From Salinispira pacifica (GTDB lineage Bacteria > Spirochaetota > Spirochaetia > DSM-27196 > Salinispiraceae), in the NCBI RefSeq assembly GCF_000507245.1, contig NC_023035.1, forward strand, positions 1,775,501 through 1,839,500: DNA of 64,000 bases. Reading direction: 5' to 3'. The first letter of the stretch is position 1. Each line of letters opens with the position of its first letter. Under the pieces are notes generated by a model. That model made no database searches, was not told the DNA's origin, and saw nothing but the letters and a program-made list of their open reading frames with translations. The position numbers were made by a program, and so were the translations under genes. Below are positions 34,779 to 42,668 of the stretch, in pieces.

Positions 34779-36164
34779 ATGGAATCTTTTGCAACCTATT
34801 CTGCTCAATCCAACGGATCCGACACGCATGTAAAAATCAGAATGTCCCGTCGAAGAAAGCTGTTTCTTATGTTTCTGGCAGTCATTATTGCACTGGGAAA
34901 TGTTCTCGCTGTTGTAAACTACCGCGATTTTGAAATGAAGCGTTATGAAAAATTTGCTGCTGACATCAGCAAGAATATATCATCTGCGGTCTGGGGCTAC
35001 GAGTTTGAGGTAATAGAAGAAGTCTTAAAGGATTACGCCCAGTGGCTGAGATTTTCCCGGGTGGATCTTTATGAAAATAATAATCCGGTATTATTTCAGT
35101 GGGAAGAAACTGTGCTGTTTCAATGGTTTAATTCAGATGTTCTCGAACTGCAGCAGCGATGGAGCTGGTTTCTTCCCCTTGTGCGGGTGGAGCAGGCTGT
35201 ATCCTATCAGAATCAGGACATTGCCACCCTTATGTTTCAGTATCCGTCAATAACGGCCCCGTTCGGCCTGCTGGTATTTCTGGCTTCATGCCTTGTGTAC
35301 GGTATAATCTTTGCTATTCTATCGTTGAGAGATCGCAATCTCTATTTGAAGAATGCAATGAACGAGCTCGTGAAAACTCAAAAAAAACTGCTGGATAGCA
35401 CAAAACAGATTTTGCTGGGAGATGTAATTGTTGGGCTCTCCCATGAGCTGAATACTCCCCTGGGAAACGCCATAGTGGTTCAGGATGTGTTTTCCGCAGC
35501 TACACGTTTTCTGGAGCAGGAAACTGATCAATCCAATCCGGCTATTCAATCGGCAATTAAGGAGATGACGGAGACCACTCCCATCTTTCAAGACAGCCTT
35601 GATAGAATCAGGCAGATTCTCAGCAGATTGAAGGAGCTTGAAGTTCTCAGAAAAGACATTCATATGCAGGAGAAGAAGGCGGAACAGATGATCTCCGATC
35701 AAGTTGAGCTGGTCCTGGCAAACAATCCGCTGTGCAACATGAAAATAGATACGGAAATCCGGGAAGAATACCGGGAGATCCTGTTGCCGGGTGAGTTCAT
35801 GGTCCTGCTCAAGGAACTGTTGGAGAATTCGTGCTTCCACAAAGGCGATAAAGCTGAACCCCATGTGGTTATCCAGCTGTTCAGTAAAAATAATGGCAGA
35901 ATGGTATTCCGATATTTTGATAATGGTCCGGCAATACCCGCAGATATTGCCCCCCGGATATTTGAGCCGTTTATTACCACGGCCCGGGGAAGTGGAGCAG
36001 TCGGTCTCGGCCTCTATATTTCCCATGGCATAACCACAATGATTCTTAACGGGCAGCTGACCTATACCCGCACAGCGAACAATTGGAATCTATTTGAGCT
36101 GCACTGGGAGCCTCAGGAATGGACGAAAACAGGGCAAAGCCTACACGCTAATGGATTATCCTGA
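34779..36164 (+). CDS. Membrane sensor histidine kinase
   Basis: A 461-residue kinase. Membrane segments at about 26-46 and 162-182 enclose a periplasmic domain of about 115 residues. Residues 205-285 form the dimer/phosphate-acceptor region with H222 in GLSHELNTPLGN, a variant of the usual H-box. The ATPase domain has an N box ELLENS, DNGP, and a glycine box GSGAVGLGLYISHG. No response regulator is encoded next to it. Its partner is probably the binding protein just upstream; the output regulator lies elsewhere. Confidence 0.88.
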   Translation: MESFATYSAQSNGSDTHVKIRMSRRRKLFLMFLAVIIALGNVLAVVNYRDFEMKRYEKFAADISKNISSAVWGYEFEVIEEVLKDYAQWLRFSRVDLYENNNPVLFQWEETVLFQWFNSDVLELQQRWSWFLPLVRVEQAVSYQNQDIATLMFQYPSITAPFGLLVFLASCLVYGIIFAILSLRDRNLYLKNAMNELVKTQKKLLDSTKQILLGDVIVGLSHELNTPLGNAIVVQDVFSAATRFLEQETDQSNPAIQSAIKEMTETTPIFQDSLDRIRQILSRLKELEVLRKDIHMQEKKAEQMISDQVELVLANNPLCNMKIDTEIREEYREILLPGEFMVLLKELLENSCFHKGDKAEPHVVIQLFSKNNGRMVFRYFDNGPAIPADIAPRIFEPFITTARGSGAVGLGLYISHGITTMILNGQLTYTRTANNWNLFELHWEPQEWTKTGQSLHANGLS

Positions 36165-36288
36165 AGAGGGCGATCCTTCTTCTGTTGCTATTTCAAGCTT
36201 AAATTTCCGGGAACAAATATTTTTTGAAATTTTTCAATTGACAGATGGCTTTTGCAGGTAAACGGATGTATAATTGTATTAAAGTAAT

Positions 36289-36312
36289 GGTACAATGGTA
36301 CAATTGTACAAT
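36289..36312. promoter_or_regulatory. Repeated GTACAAT operator before the ABC-2 operon
   Basis: Two direct GGTACAAT copies (36289-36296 and 36297-36304) run into an inverse ATTGTAC, so that GTACAATTGTAC (36298-36309) is a perfect 12-bp palindrome. It is 27 bases before the ATPase start. Such sites often bind GntR-type repressors of ABC operons, but no regulator gene is adjacent. Confidence 0.6.
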
Positions 36313-36338
36313 GGGTATACCGGTTCGAGGAGGAAGCT

Positions 36339-37190
36339 ATGTCGATGATCGATGTTTCCAATCTGTCGTACACCTACAAAAAAGGGGCCGTGAATGGCGT
36401 GAGTTTTAAGATAGGGAAGGGGGAAATTTTCGGTTTCCTGGGCCCCAGCGGGGCGGGAAAATCCACCACCCAGGCGGTGCTTGCCGGCCTGCTGTCCATC
36501 CAGTCCGGAAGCATTTCCATCGACGGGAACCTGAGAAGCGGAAGTCCTGGAAAGGAATTCTTTAACCGCATCGGCATGGGCTTTGAAATCCCGAATGTGT
36601 ACAAGAAGCTCAGCGGCCTGGATAATCTGAAATTCCATGCCCGGCTCTATGACCGGGAGACCATGGATCCCATGGAAGTGCTGGAAATGGTCGGTCTGGC
36701 CGAAGACGCCGATAAAAAAGCAGGTCAGTATTCCAAGGGAATGAAACAGCGCCTGGGGTTCGCACGTTCAATGATTAATAATCCTGATATCTGGTTCCTG
36801 GACGAACCGACTATGGGACTGGATCCCACTACGGCCAATAGCATCAAATCGATTATCCGTCGCCGTCAGGCCGAGGGCACCACCATCTTCCTCACCACCC
36901 ATAACATGTTTGTGGCCGACGAACTCTGCGACCGGGTTGCTTTTATTGTGGACGGCGCTTTGGTGGCGGTGGACAGCCCCAAGAACCTGAAACTGAAACA
37001 TGGAAAGCCGGTGGCCAGGGTGGAATACCTGGACGGCGGTGCAATGAAAGAACATGAGTTCAGTATGGAAGGGAAGGGCAAGTCGGAGCTTCAGCAGTTT
37101 ATCGGCACCCATGACGTGAAAACCATCCACTCCCTGGAGCCGTCCCTTGAGGATATTTTTATCAAACTTACCGGCCGGGGACTCGAATAG
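36339..37190 (+). CDS. ABC-2 type transporter ATPase
   Basis: A 283-residue ATPase. Walker A is GPSGAGKST near residue 35, the signature is YSKGMKQRL near 131, Walker B is IWFLDEPTMGLD, and the switch His is TTHN. The C-terminal 70 residues form the accessory domain usual in exporters of drugs, lipids or peptides (ending EPSLEDIFIKLTGRG). It is first of four genes: ATPase, two permeases and a small membrane protein. AGGAGG lies 6 bases before the ATG. The substrate is unknown. Confidence 0.92.
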   Translation: MSMIDVSNLSYTYKKGAVNGVSFKIGKGEIFGFLGPSGAGKSTTQAVLAGLLSIQSGSISIDGNLRSGSPGKEFFNRIGMGFEIPNVYKKLSGLDNLKFHARLYDRETMDPMEVLEMVGLAEDADKKAGQYSKGMKQRLGFARSMINNPDIWFLDEPTMGLDPTTANSIKSIIRRRQAEGTTIFLTTHNMFVADELCDRVAFIVDGALVAVDSPKNLKLKHGKPVARVEYLDGGAMKEHEFSMEGKGKSELQQFIGTHDVKTIHSLEPSLEDIFIKLTGRGLE

Positions 37191-37199
37191 GAGGATGCC

Positions 37200-38269
37200 A
37201 TGAAAAAACTCGGCAATCTTCTGCGCAAGGATATCGTCCTGGGCATCAAGGACGTATTTTTGCTCCTTGAAATCGTATTTTCGGTGATTTTTATGTTGGT
37301 CCTGCTTTTCCTCATCCCCGAGAGCATCCGTACAGAGGGCCATGTATACATCTGGGATCGCACAGGTATCATCGAAGATTTCGTCACAGAAATCCCCCCG
37401 ATCACGAACAGAGCCTTTGGGAATACTTTGTATCCAATCGGGATGATCTTATCGCGGGCATCACCGAGGACCGCAACGCCGTCGGTCTTATCATCAGGGC
37501 AAATGGACAGGAACGCTATGATGTGGAGATGCTCTCCCAGCCCTATACCAAGGATTCTTTAGTGCAATTTATCCAGGCGGATATGGAAGATCTGATGAAC
37601 ATTCTCCACCCGCCAACGGGCCGGTATCCAGCAGACGTGTATTCTTCGGTGCGTATTGAGGCGTTCCAGCGCGGGGCGGATGAAGTTCACCCCTTTAATC
37701 AGCGCCTTTTGGCTCCGGTCATCGTGTTCAATATCGGGCTGATCGGCCTGTTTGCCATGGTCTCCCTCATCGGTCAGGAAAGGATGGACGCCACCCTCCG
37801 GGCATATAGGCTTTCACCGAGCAGCCTTGGGCTATTCCTGCTGAGCAAGAACATAGTAATAACCGCTGTGAGCATTCTGAACTTCAGCATTCTCTACCTG
37901 CCGATTATGGGATTTTCAGGTTATCTGGAAGCATTGGCGGTGATGGTGGTTACGGTGATTACAATGTCCTCACTCGGAGTCGCTCTGGCGACGTTCTATC
38001 AGGGACCGTTGGAAGCCATCGGGTGGGTATTCGTCCTGATGCTGATATTCGCCTTACCGGGAGTATCGCTGCTGAATCCTGTATTTTCACCGGGGTGGCT
38101 GCAGGCGATTCCCACCTTCCACAGCCTGTTCGGACTGGATGCGGCCATGTTCCCCGATAATAATGCGGACCTGATCTGGCGGAGCGTGGGCATTTTGGCC
38201 CTGCTGTCGGCGGTACTGGTCCCCCTCACCGGATTGTTTTTTTCGTACCGCATTCAAAAGGAGGCATGA
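37200..38269 (+). pseudogene. ABC-2 type permease with one-base frameshift
   Basis: The first frame (37200-37562) encodes a membrane segment (VFLLLEIVFSVIFMLVLLFL) and the start of an extracytoplasmic domain, then turns to nonsense after TEIPP. The second frame is open from about 37395, reading PDHEQSLWEYFVSNRDDLIAG and then the membrane half with six hydrophobic segments. Adding one C to the six-C run at 37394-37399 joins them into a 356-residue permease, nearly the length of its sister gene (351). Either a sequence error or a recent null mutation. It starts 9 bases after the ATPase stop. Confidence 0.88.
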
Positions 38270-38270
38270 G

Positions 38271-39326
38271 ATGAAACAGTTATGGAGAATTTTCCTGTTC
38301 GATATCATGATGAGTTTCAAAAACTTCATGGGTGCCTACCTTCTTATCGTTCCCATGATAATCCTGCTGATCCTCAGGAGTTTCCTGCCGGCGGTGGACA
38401 GCGCGTCGGCAAATTTCGCCGTGGTCAACGACGGGCCCAATGCCGTGGATCGGGAACTCATTGCTACTTTGGATGAAATCGGCGACGTATCGTTGTATCC
38501 CAACATAGAGGAACTGAAGGACCGGATGGCAGCAATAGGCGAAATCGAAGGACTGTACTGGGATCCGGTAGCCGGGCAGTATGTCTCCCTGGTGGAGAAG
38601 ACCGGCGAGGACAACGAAATGTTCACCCTGGCGGCCCGCTACATCCGTCAGCAGTATTTGAAAGATAACTATCCCGAACTCCCACGGATGGTCAACTTCA
38701 GCGAGGCAGTTCCCCCTGAGTTGTCAGAGCGCACTGAGATCTCACCTGTGGCAAGCATGGGAGGATCGCTGTTTATCGTCTTTATCACTATCATGACTGC
38801 TTTTATGATGGGTTTGGCCATCGTGGAGGATAAGGATCAGGGTACCATCCTGGCGCTGCGCATCAGCCCGGTTTCCAGCAGCGATTATTATGTGGGAAGA
38901 AGCCTCTTTCCATTCCTGGTAACCATCGCTTATGCAGTTATCGGGGTGTTCATGCTCGGGCTTGCCGGTATCAATTTATTGCAGATGCTCATGGTGGTGA
39001 CCCTCTCTTTCTCCACGGCAATGGTGTTCGGCCTGTTCATCGGCGGCATGGGGAAGAACGAAATCGAGGCCATGGGAATCGGAAAGGTGGGAGCCATGCT
39101 GTTTATTTTCGCCCTGGTTGCTGCGGCATTGCTGCCGGATAATTGGCATTGGACCCTCTGGTGGATGCCGGTGTACTGGACCTTCGATGCCCTGGAGGAA
39201 ATATTTATCCAGCAGGCCGACTGGTTTACGGTTGCCTGGAAATCTCTGTTGGCCTTTGTACTGGCAGGGGGATATTTCCTCCTGCTGCGAAAGCGCATCG
39301 TTCGCGGCCTGGGAGCCACCGAATAG
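38271..39326 (+). CDS. ABC-2 type permease
   Basis: A 351-residue membrane protein with the ABC-2 exporter layout: one N-terminal membrane segment (residues 14-37), an extracytoplasmic domain of about 130 residues, then five segments from about residue 165 to 340. It starts 1 base after the preceding permease and should form a heterodimer with it. KDQGTILALRISPVSSSDYYVGR is the usual coupling-helix region. The substrate is not known. Confidence 0.88.
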   Translation: MKQLWRIFLFDIMMSFKNFMGAYLLIVPMIILLILRSFLPAVDSASANFAVVNDGPNAVDRELIATLDEIGDVSLYPNIEELKDRMAAIGEIEGLYWDPVAGQYVSLVEKTGEDNEMFTLAARYIRQQYLKDNYPELPRMVNFSEAVPPELSERTEISPVASMGGSLFIVFITIMTAFMMGLAIVEDKDQGTILALRISPVSSSDYYVGRSLFPFLVTIAYAVIGVFMLGLAGINLLQMLMVVTLSFSTAMVFGLFIGGMGKNEIEAMGIGKVGAMLFIFALVAAALLPDNWHWTLWWMPVYWTFDALEEIFIQQADWFTVAWKSLLAFVLAGGYFLLLRKRIVRGLGATE

Positions 39327-39395
39327 TCCCGGATCTTTTTGTCGGGATAAGACTATGCAATCAATTGGGGCCATCGCGCCCCGAAGGAGTACAAT

Positions 39396-39599
39396 ATGCT
39401 GTATCTGGGTATTTTTCTATTGGTCTACGGGCTGTTCTGTCTGCTGCTTGCAATATTCAAGTTCCCGTTCCTGTGGAATATCAGCAAAATACAGGGCTTT
39501 GTGAAGCTGATGGGCGAGACCGGAACCACCATATTTATCGGTGTATGGGGTGTGGTTGCACTTGGCTTCGGCATCTGGCTGACGTTCTTTCTGGCATAG
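39396..39599 (+). CDS. Small two-segment membrane protein of the ABC-2 operon
   Basis: A 67-residue protein with two hydrophobic segments (residues 2-27 and 45-66) joined by a short charged loop KIQGFVKLMGETG. A clear CGAAGGAG site lies 8 bases before the ATG, which supports real translation. It follows the exporter genes by 69 bases and may be an accessory or an independent small gene. No family is recognised with certainty. Confidence 0.65.
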   Translation: MLYLGIFLLVYGLFCLLLAIFKFPFLWNISKIQGFVKLMGETGTTIFIGVWGVVALGFGIWLTFFLA

Positions 39600-39771
39600 G
39601 CCGGCCAGGAAGCACCCTGCAACCTGTCTCACCACCTCTCCAGCCATTCATGGCGATTTGCCCGCCCTTTATGGATGCATGTGAGAGCAGCAAGCGACGC
39701 TTGCGATCAGCACCGGTCGGGCCGGTTCCTTGTTGCGAGTCCTTCCTATATCAATGCATAAATAAAAAAGA

Positions 39772-39790
39772 TATCACCGTATGGCGATAG
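39772..39790. repeat. Left direct repeat of the islet beside tRNA-fMet
   Basis: TATCACCGTATGGCGATAG, identical at 18 of 19 bases to the hairpin at 40743-40761, and preceded by a similar A run. Together they frame the toxin-antitoxin islet. Confidence 0.75.
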
Positions 39791-39862
39791 GATTTGGTGT
39801 CAGTTTCCTGGTTACAGTTGGTATCTACTTTCCGAGATCTATATCAGATCTTAGGAGCCTAT

Positions 39863-40123
39863 TCACTTATCAGAATAATGGAATCGGCATTGAATGATGG
39901 TGATTGAATCATCATCGTAGGTGTAAACCAATACATCTTTCTTGTTGATATGCCGGGAGAAGTAACCTGAAAGGTCTCCCTTTAATGATTCGGCTCCTTC
40001 TTCCGGCGTTCGTCGTGCTGCCTTTATTAAATTATTAATCTTCTTAAGTGTTTTGCGGTCTTGACTTTGCCAGTACTCATAATCCTCCCATGCCGACTCA
40101 TGCCAGTTGACCCCTCTACTCAT
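39863..40123 (-). CDS. yoeB: Toxin YoeB (Txe family)
   Basis: An 86-residue RelE-fold mRNA interferase toxin that would cleave mRNA on the ribosome. Family marks are WEDYEYWQ at 12-19, LKGDLSGYFSRHIN at 47-60 and the end CRFHY with H82 and Y83; E45 matches the general base E46 of the E. coli protein. The position of catalytic R65 of E. coli YoeB appears to be V64 here, so activity may be reduced. It is translated after its antitoxin with an 8-base overlap. Confidence 0.9.
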   Translation of the reverse strand: MSRGVNWHESAWEDYEYWQSQDRKTLKKINNLIKAARRTPEEGAESLKGDLSGYFSRHINKKDVLVYTYDDDSITIIQCRFHYSDK

Positions 40124-40370
40124 CTAATAGATCTCGCTTGATAACTCTCCCGGCCTTAACATCTTCAACGGCCTTTAACAGGCGGCTAGCGTTCTCAGGT
40201 GTACTAAGCAGGTGGTTGGTGGTTGTCCAGCCATTGTAATCTGCAAGGGACATCACCACTACATCCCGGCCTTCCTTTGAGGTGATGACAGTTTCTGTAG
40301 AGGTATCTACAACGTCATTAATCAATTGCCTGAGATTGTTCCGCGCATCAGTATAGGTTGTAATTCTCAT
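40116..40370 (-). CDS. yefM: Antitoxin YefM (Phd/YefM family)
   Basis: An 84-residue antitoxin. The N-terminal DNA-binding domain has the family start TYTDARNNLRQLINDVV and the strand EGRDVVVMSLADYNGW; the C-terminal tail (residues 55-84) wraps the toxin. It represses its own operon together with YoeB. GGAGG lies 6 bases before the ATG. Confidence 0.92.
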   Translation of the reverse strand: MRITTYTDARNNLRQLINDVVDTSTETVITSKEGRDVVVMSLADYNGWTTTNHLLSTPENASRLLKAVEDVKAGRVIKRDLLDE

Positions 40371-40443
40371 GACATCCTCCTATCACAATATACTTCATGT
40401 TCAGGATTCTGTACAGATTTCTGGGTAGAATGTTTCCAAGTAA

Positions 40444-40680
40444 TTATCCAAAATCCTCCAACTCAGCAATACGTTCCATCATTTGCTCGGAGGATAAGTT
40501 GAGGATCTCAGCCGCTCGGGAGATGGAAATCTTCTCATTCTCTACGGTCTTCCTGACCAGACGGCTCAACCGACGGAGTCAAAGCCCCGTTCGGGCATGA
40601 GTAAGAATGCGGCAAAGAGATCCGCTTCTTACTCATCCCTGGTTCTGGTGGATCTTCCAGACCCGATTTCACCGGTTAAG
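40444..40680 (-). pseudogene. Decayed ImmA/IrrE-type metallopeptidase gene fragment
   Basis: Minus-strand pieces in different frames match the C-terminal half of ImmA/IrrE-domain regulators. EADLFAAFLLMPERGF (about 40628-40580) is the family helix EAxxFAxxLLMP; it is preceded by an in-frame TAA (40629-40631) and ends in a TGA. A second frame then gives RLSRLVRKTVENEKISISR and RAAEILNLSSEQMMERI, the usual C-terminus, ending at TAA 40444-40446. The HExxH part is missing. It is a relic, not a working gene, and lies next to the toxin-antitoxin pair. Confidence 0.7.
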
Positions 40681-40732
40681 GGGGTCCGGTATTTCACATA
40701 AATGGGTCCCGAGGGGGTACGGGTGTACAATT

Positions 40733-40769
40733 AAAAAAAGGCTATCACCGTTTGGCGATAGCCTTTTTT
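40733..40769. terminator. Terminator of tRNA-fMet, bidirectional
   Basis: Stem GGCTATC with GATAGCC (40740-40763 overall) between an A run (40733-40739) and a T run (40764-40769). It terminates the leftward tRNA-fMet. Its core is the right-hand direct repeat of the islet. Confidence 0.85.
40743..40761. repeat. Right direct repeat of the islet, inside the tRNA-fMet terminator
   Basis: TATCACCGTTTGGCGATAG; one mismatch to 39772-39790. The two copies are 971 bases apart in the same direction. Confidence 0.75.
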
Positions 40770-40774
40770 CTATT

Positions 40775-40847
40775 TAGCAGGGGCAGGACTCGAACCTGCG
40801 ACCTCCGGGTTATGAGCCCGACGAGCTGCCAACTGCTCTACCCTGCG
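40775..40847 (-). tRNA. Initiator tRNA-fMet (anticodon CAT)
   Basis: A 73-base cloverleaf on the minus strand. The anticodon stem is TCGGG/CCCGG with the three G-C pairs that mark initiators, and the loop is CTCATAA. The acceptor 1-72 position is unpaired (C1 and T72), as required for formylation, although most bacteria have C1-A72. The T arm is GCAGG-TTCGAGT-CCTGC. No CCA is encoded. Confidence 0.95.
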
Positions 40848-40861
40848 TCGAATGTGTCGGT

Positions 40862-40890
40862 AATATATAGGGCACTGAAAAAAGTGTCAA
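40862..40890 (-). promoter_or_regulatory. Promoter of tRNA-fMet
   Basis: On the minus strand TTGACA (40885-40890) and TATATT (40862-40867) with a 17-base spacer, ending 14 bases before the tRNA. Confidence 0.8.
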
Positions 40891-40908
40891 GGGATTGTGT
40901 GAAAAAAA

Positions 40909-41568
40909 TTATACATCATCCGATGAGGGGTCCCGGGGAGCGGTAAGGAGATTCAGAAGGGCGATGCTTCCCAGAAGGAGTATCAATAATGAAATATAAC
41001 TGAGGGGCACCGGCAGTACCAGCAGCTGGTTATAGATTATGTGACCGGTGACAACGATGAGGACATAAAATATCCGTTTGTTTCGGCTCGCATTGACGGC
41101 GGCTGCAAAGCCCAGAAATCCTGCGCTCACCATATGCAGGGGCAGGCTGCCCAGCAGAATGATGCTGCTCAGCAGCTCCATCTGACGGATTATATACAGA
41201 TAGGTTTCCATGAGACCGAAGCCCATCCCTACAATGATCCCTGCAAGTACGGTCTGGCGGAAAAGCTGAAGCTTTTCTCCCGCAGGATATGCCAGTTTCA
41301 GCAGCAATATCAGGGTGAAATATTTCAGACTTTCTTCTATAAGAGGGGAGATGAATGTACGGATAATGTGGTGCAGATTCTCCCACGCAAGATCCTTAAT
41401 GCCGCTGAGAATGAAATATGCCAGGATTGTTATGGCAACGGAGGCAAAAAAGTAAAGGAGAATATTCGTCAGGCGCAGCTGCATGCCGGTTGTACGCGTG
41501 AAACCCCGAAAATACACCAGGGAGAACAGAACGAAGGCTGCGGCTGGGAATAAAATTATACCGGCCAT
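40909..41568 (-). CDS. PrsW-family intramembrane protease
   Basis: A 219-residue membrane protein with about seven or eight hydrophobic segments. PrsW-type motifs are present: PLIEESLKY (EExxK) near residue 75, GFGLMETYLY near 117 and LPLHMVSAGFLG near 140, whose Glu and His residues form the glutamic protease site. Known relatives cut anti-sigma factors (Bacillus PrsW), but no such target is near. It starts 2 bases after the hisC stop and is likely co-transcribed. Confidence 0.82.
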   Translation of the reverse strand: MAGIILFPAAAFVLFSLVYFRGFTRTTGMQLRLTNILLYFFASVAITILAYFILSGIKDLAWENLHHIIRTFISPLIEESLKYFTLILLLKLAYPAGEKLQLFRQTVLAGIIVGMGFGLMETYLYIIRQMELLSSIILLGSLPLHMVSAGFLGFAAAVNASRNKRIFYVLIVVTGHIIYNQLLVLPVPLSYISLLILLLGSIALLNLLTAPRDPSSDDV

Positions 41569-41570
41569 GA

Positions 41571-42620
41571 TTACCCTTTCAGGATGTCGGCAATCTGTTT
41601 CATCCGTGCCGGTTCGGAAAATGTGATCCGCATATATTCCTTCATGCCGAAGCTGTGTAAATCCCGCACGGTAATTCCATGTTCCTGAAGCCGGCGGACA
41701 TCTCCTGCAGCATCCGATGAAGGACTGCGGACACAGAGAAAATTGCTTTCGCTGGGGAAAAATTCCAGGCCGGCTTCGCTGAACAGTTTACTGCTGTATT
41801 CCCGGGAGTTTCTGTTAAACTCAATGCTGCGCGTTATAAATTCATTATCACGTACCGCAGCAATGGCTGCAGACTGGGCAAGTGAACTGTTGTTAAAGGG
41901 GCTTTTTACCCTCAGAAGCATGTGAATAACCTCCGGTCTGGCAATTCCATAGCCTATGCGCAGAGCTGCAAGACCGAAGATTTTGGAGAATGTTCCGGTG
42001 ATCAGAAGGTTGGGGTGCTCTTTCAGGAGATCCAGGGTTTCCGGGTACTTTTCCGATTCCGCATACTCACGGTACGCCTGATCGATGATAACCAGAATAT
42101 CCTTGGGAACGGCAGCCAAAAATTCCCGCAGCTCCGGTTCGGGAATGATCATCCCCGTAGGGTTGTTGGGGCTGCAGAGAAACACCACTGATGTTGAGGA
42201 ATCAATAAGCGAAAGCATTGCCTGTAGATCGTACTGATAGTTTCGGGTGGGAGCGGCTCGATACTCTGCCCCGAACATCCGGGCGGCAAATTCGTACTGG
42301 CTGAACGTGTTTTCACTTCCCACTGCATTTCTGCCGGGACCTAACAGGGTTGCTCCCACCATGGTGAATACTTCATCGCTGCCGTTGCCGAAAATAATCT
42401 CATCCGCTGCGCAGCCCCGCCAGTCAGCCACTGTTTCACAGAGCTGAGAGGAGACGACGGGAGGATATATATGAACGGAGTCCAGTGCGCCCCTCATGGC
42501 CTCCAACGCCTTGGGACTGGGGCCAAGGGGATTTTCATTTGAGGAAAGCTTGATGCTGCCGGGCATTTTTTTCCCGGGATGGTATGGGGGAATTTGATAA
42601 AGATCCTTTTTCCATTTCAT
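41571..42620 (-). CDS. hisC: Histidinol-phosphate aminotransferase
   Basis: A 349-residue PLP enzyme of the class I/II fold, seventh step of histidine synthesis. Marks are SNENPLGPSPKAL at the N-terminus, FLCSPNNPTG near 147, DQAYREYAE near 179 and the PLP lysine in TGTFSKIFGLAALRIGYG. The length is normal. No other his gene is near; hisC-like enzymes may also act on aromatic amino acids. The start is 48 bases from the divergent YgjV-like gene, with no good ribosome site. Confidence 0.9.
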   Translation of the reverse strand: MKWKKDLYQIPPYHPGKKMPGSIKLSSNENPLGPSPKALEAMRGALDSVHIYPPVVSSQLCETVADWRGCAADEIIFGNGSDEVFTMVGATLLGPGRNAVGSENTFSQYEFAARMFGAEYRAAPTRNYQYDLQAMLSLIDSSTSVVFLCSPNNPTGMIIPEPELREFLAAVPKDILVIIDQAYREYAESEKYPETLDLLKEHPNLLITGTFSKIFGLAALRIGYGIARPEVIHMLLRVKSPFNNSSLAQSAAIAAVRDNEFITRSIEFNRNSREYSSKLFSEAGLEFFPSESNFLCVRSPSSDAAGDVRRLQEHGITVRDLHSFGMKEYMRITFSEPARMKQIADILKG

Positions 42621-42668
42621 TTTTATAGTATACTGAAAGATCAGCGATTTGGTACAGGAGGTATGAAA

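Noticed and set aside
36238-36274. TTGACA and TATAAT before the ABC-2 operon as a promoter
   Set aside because: The two hexamers are 25 bases apart, too far for a standard promoter.
39600-39760. Plus-strand frame 39143-39790 as a gene
   Set aside because: It overlaps the end of the permease and the small membrane protein gene in another frame and shows no protein features.
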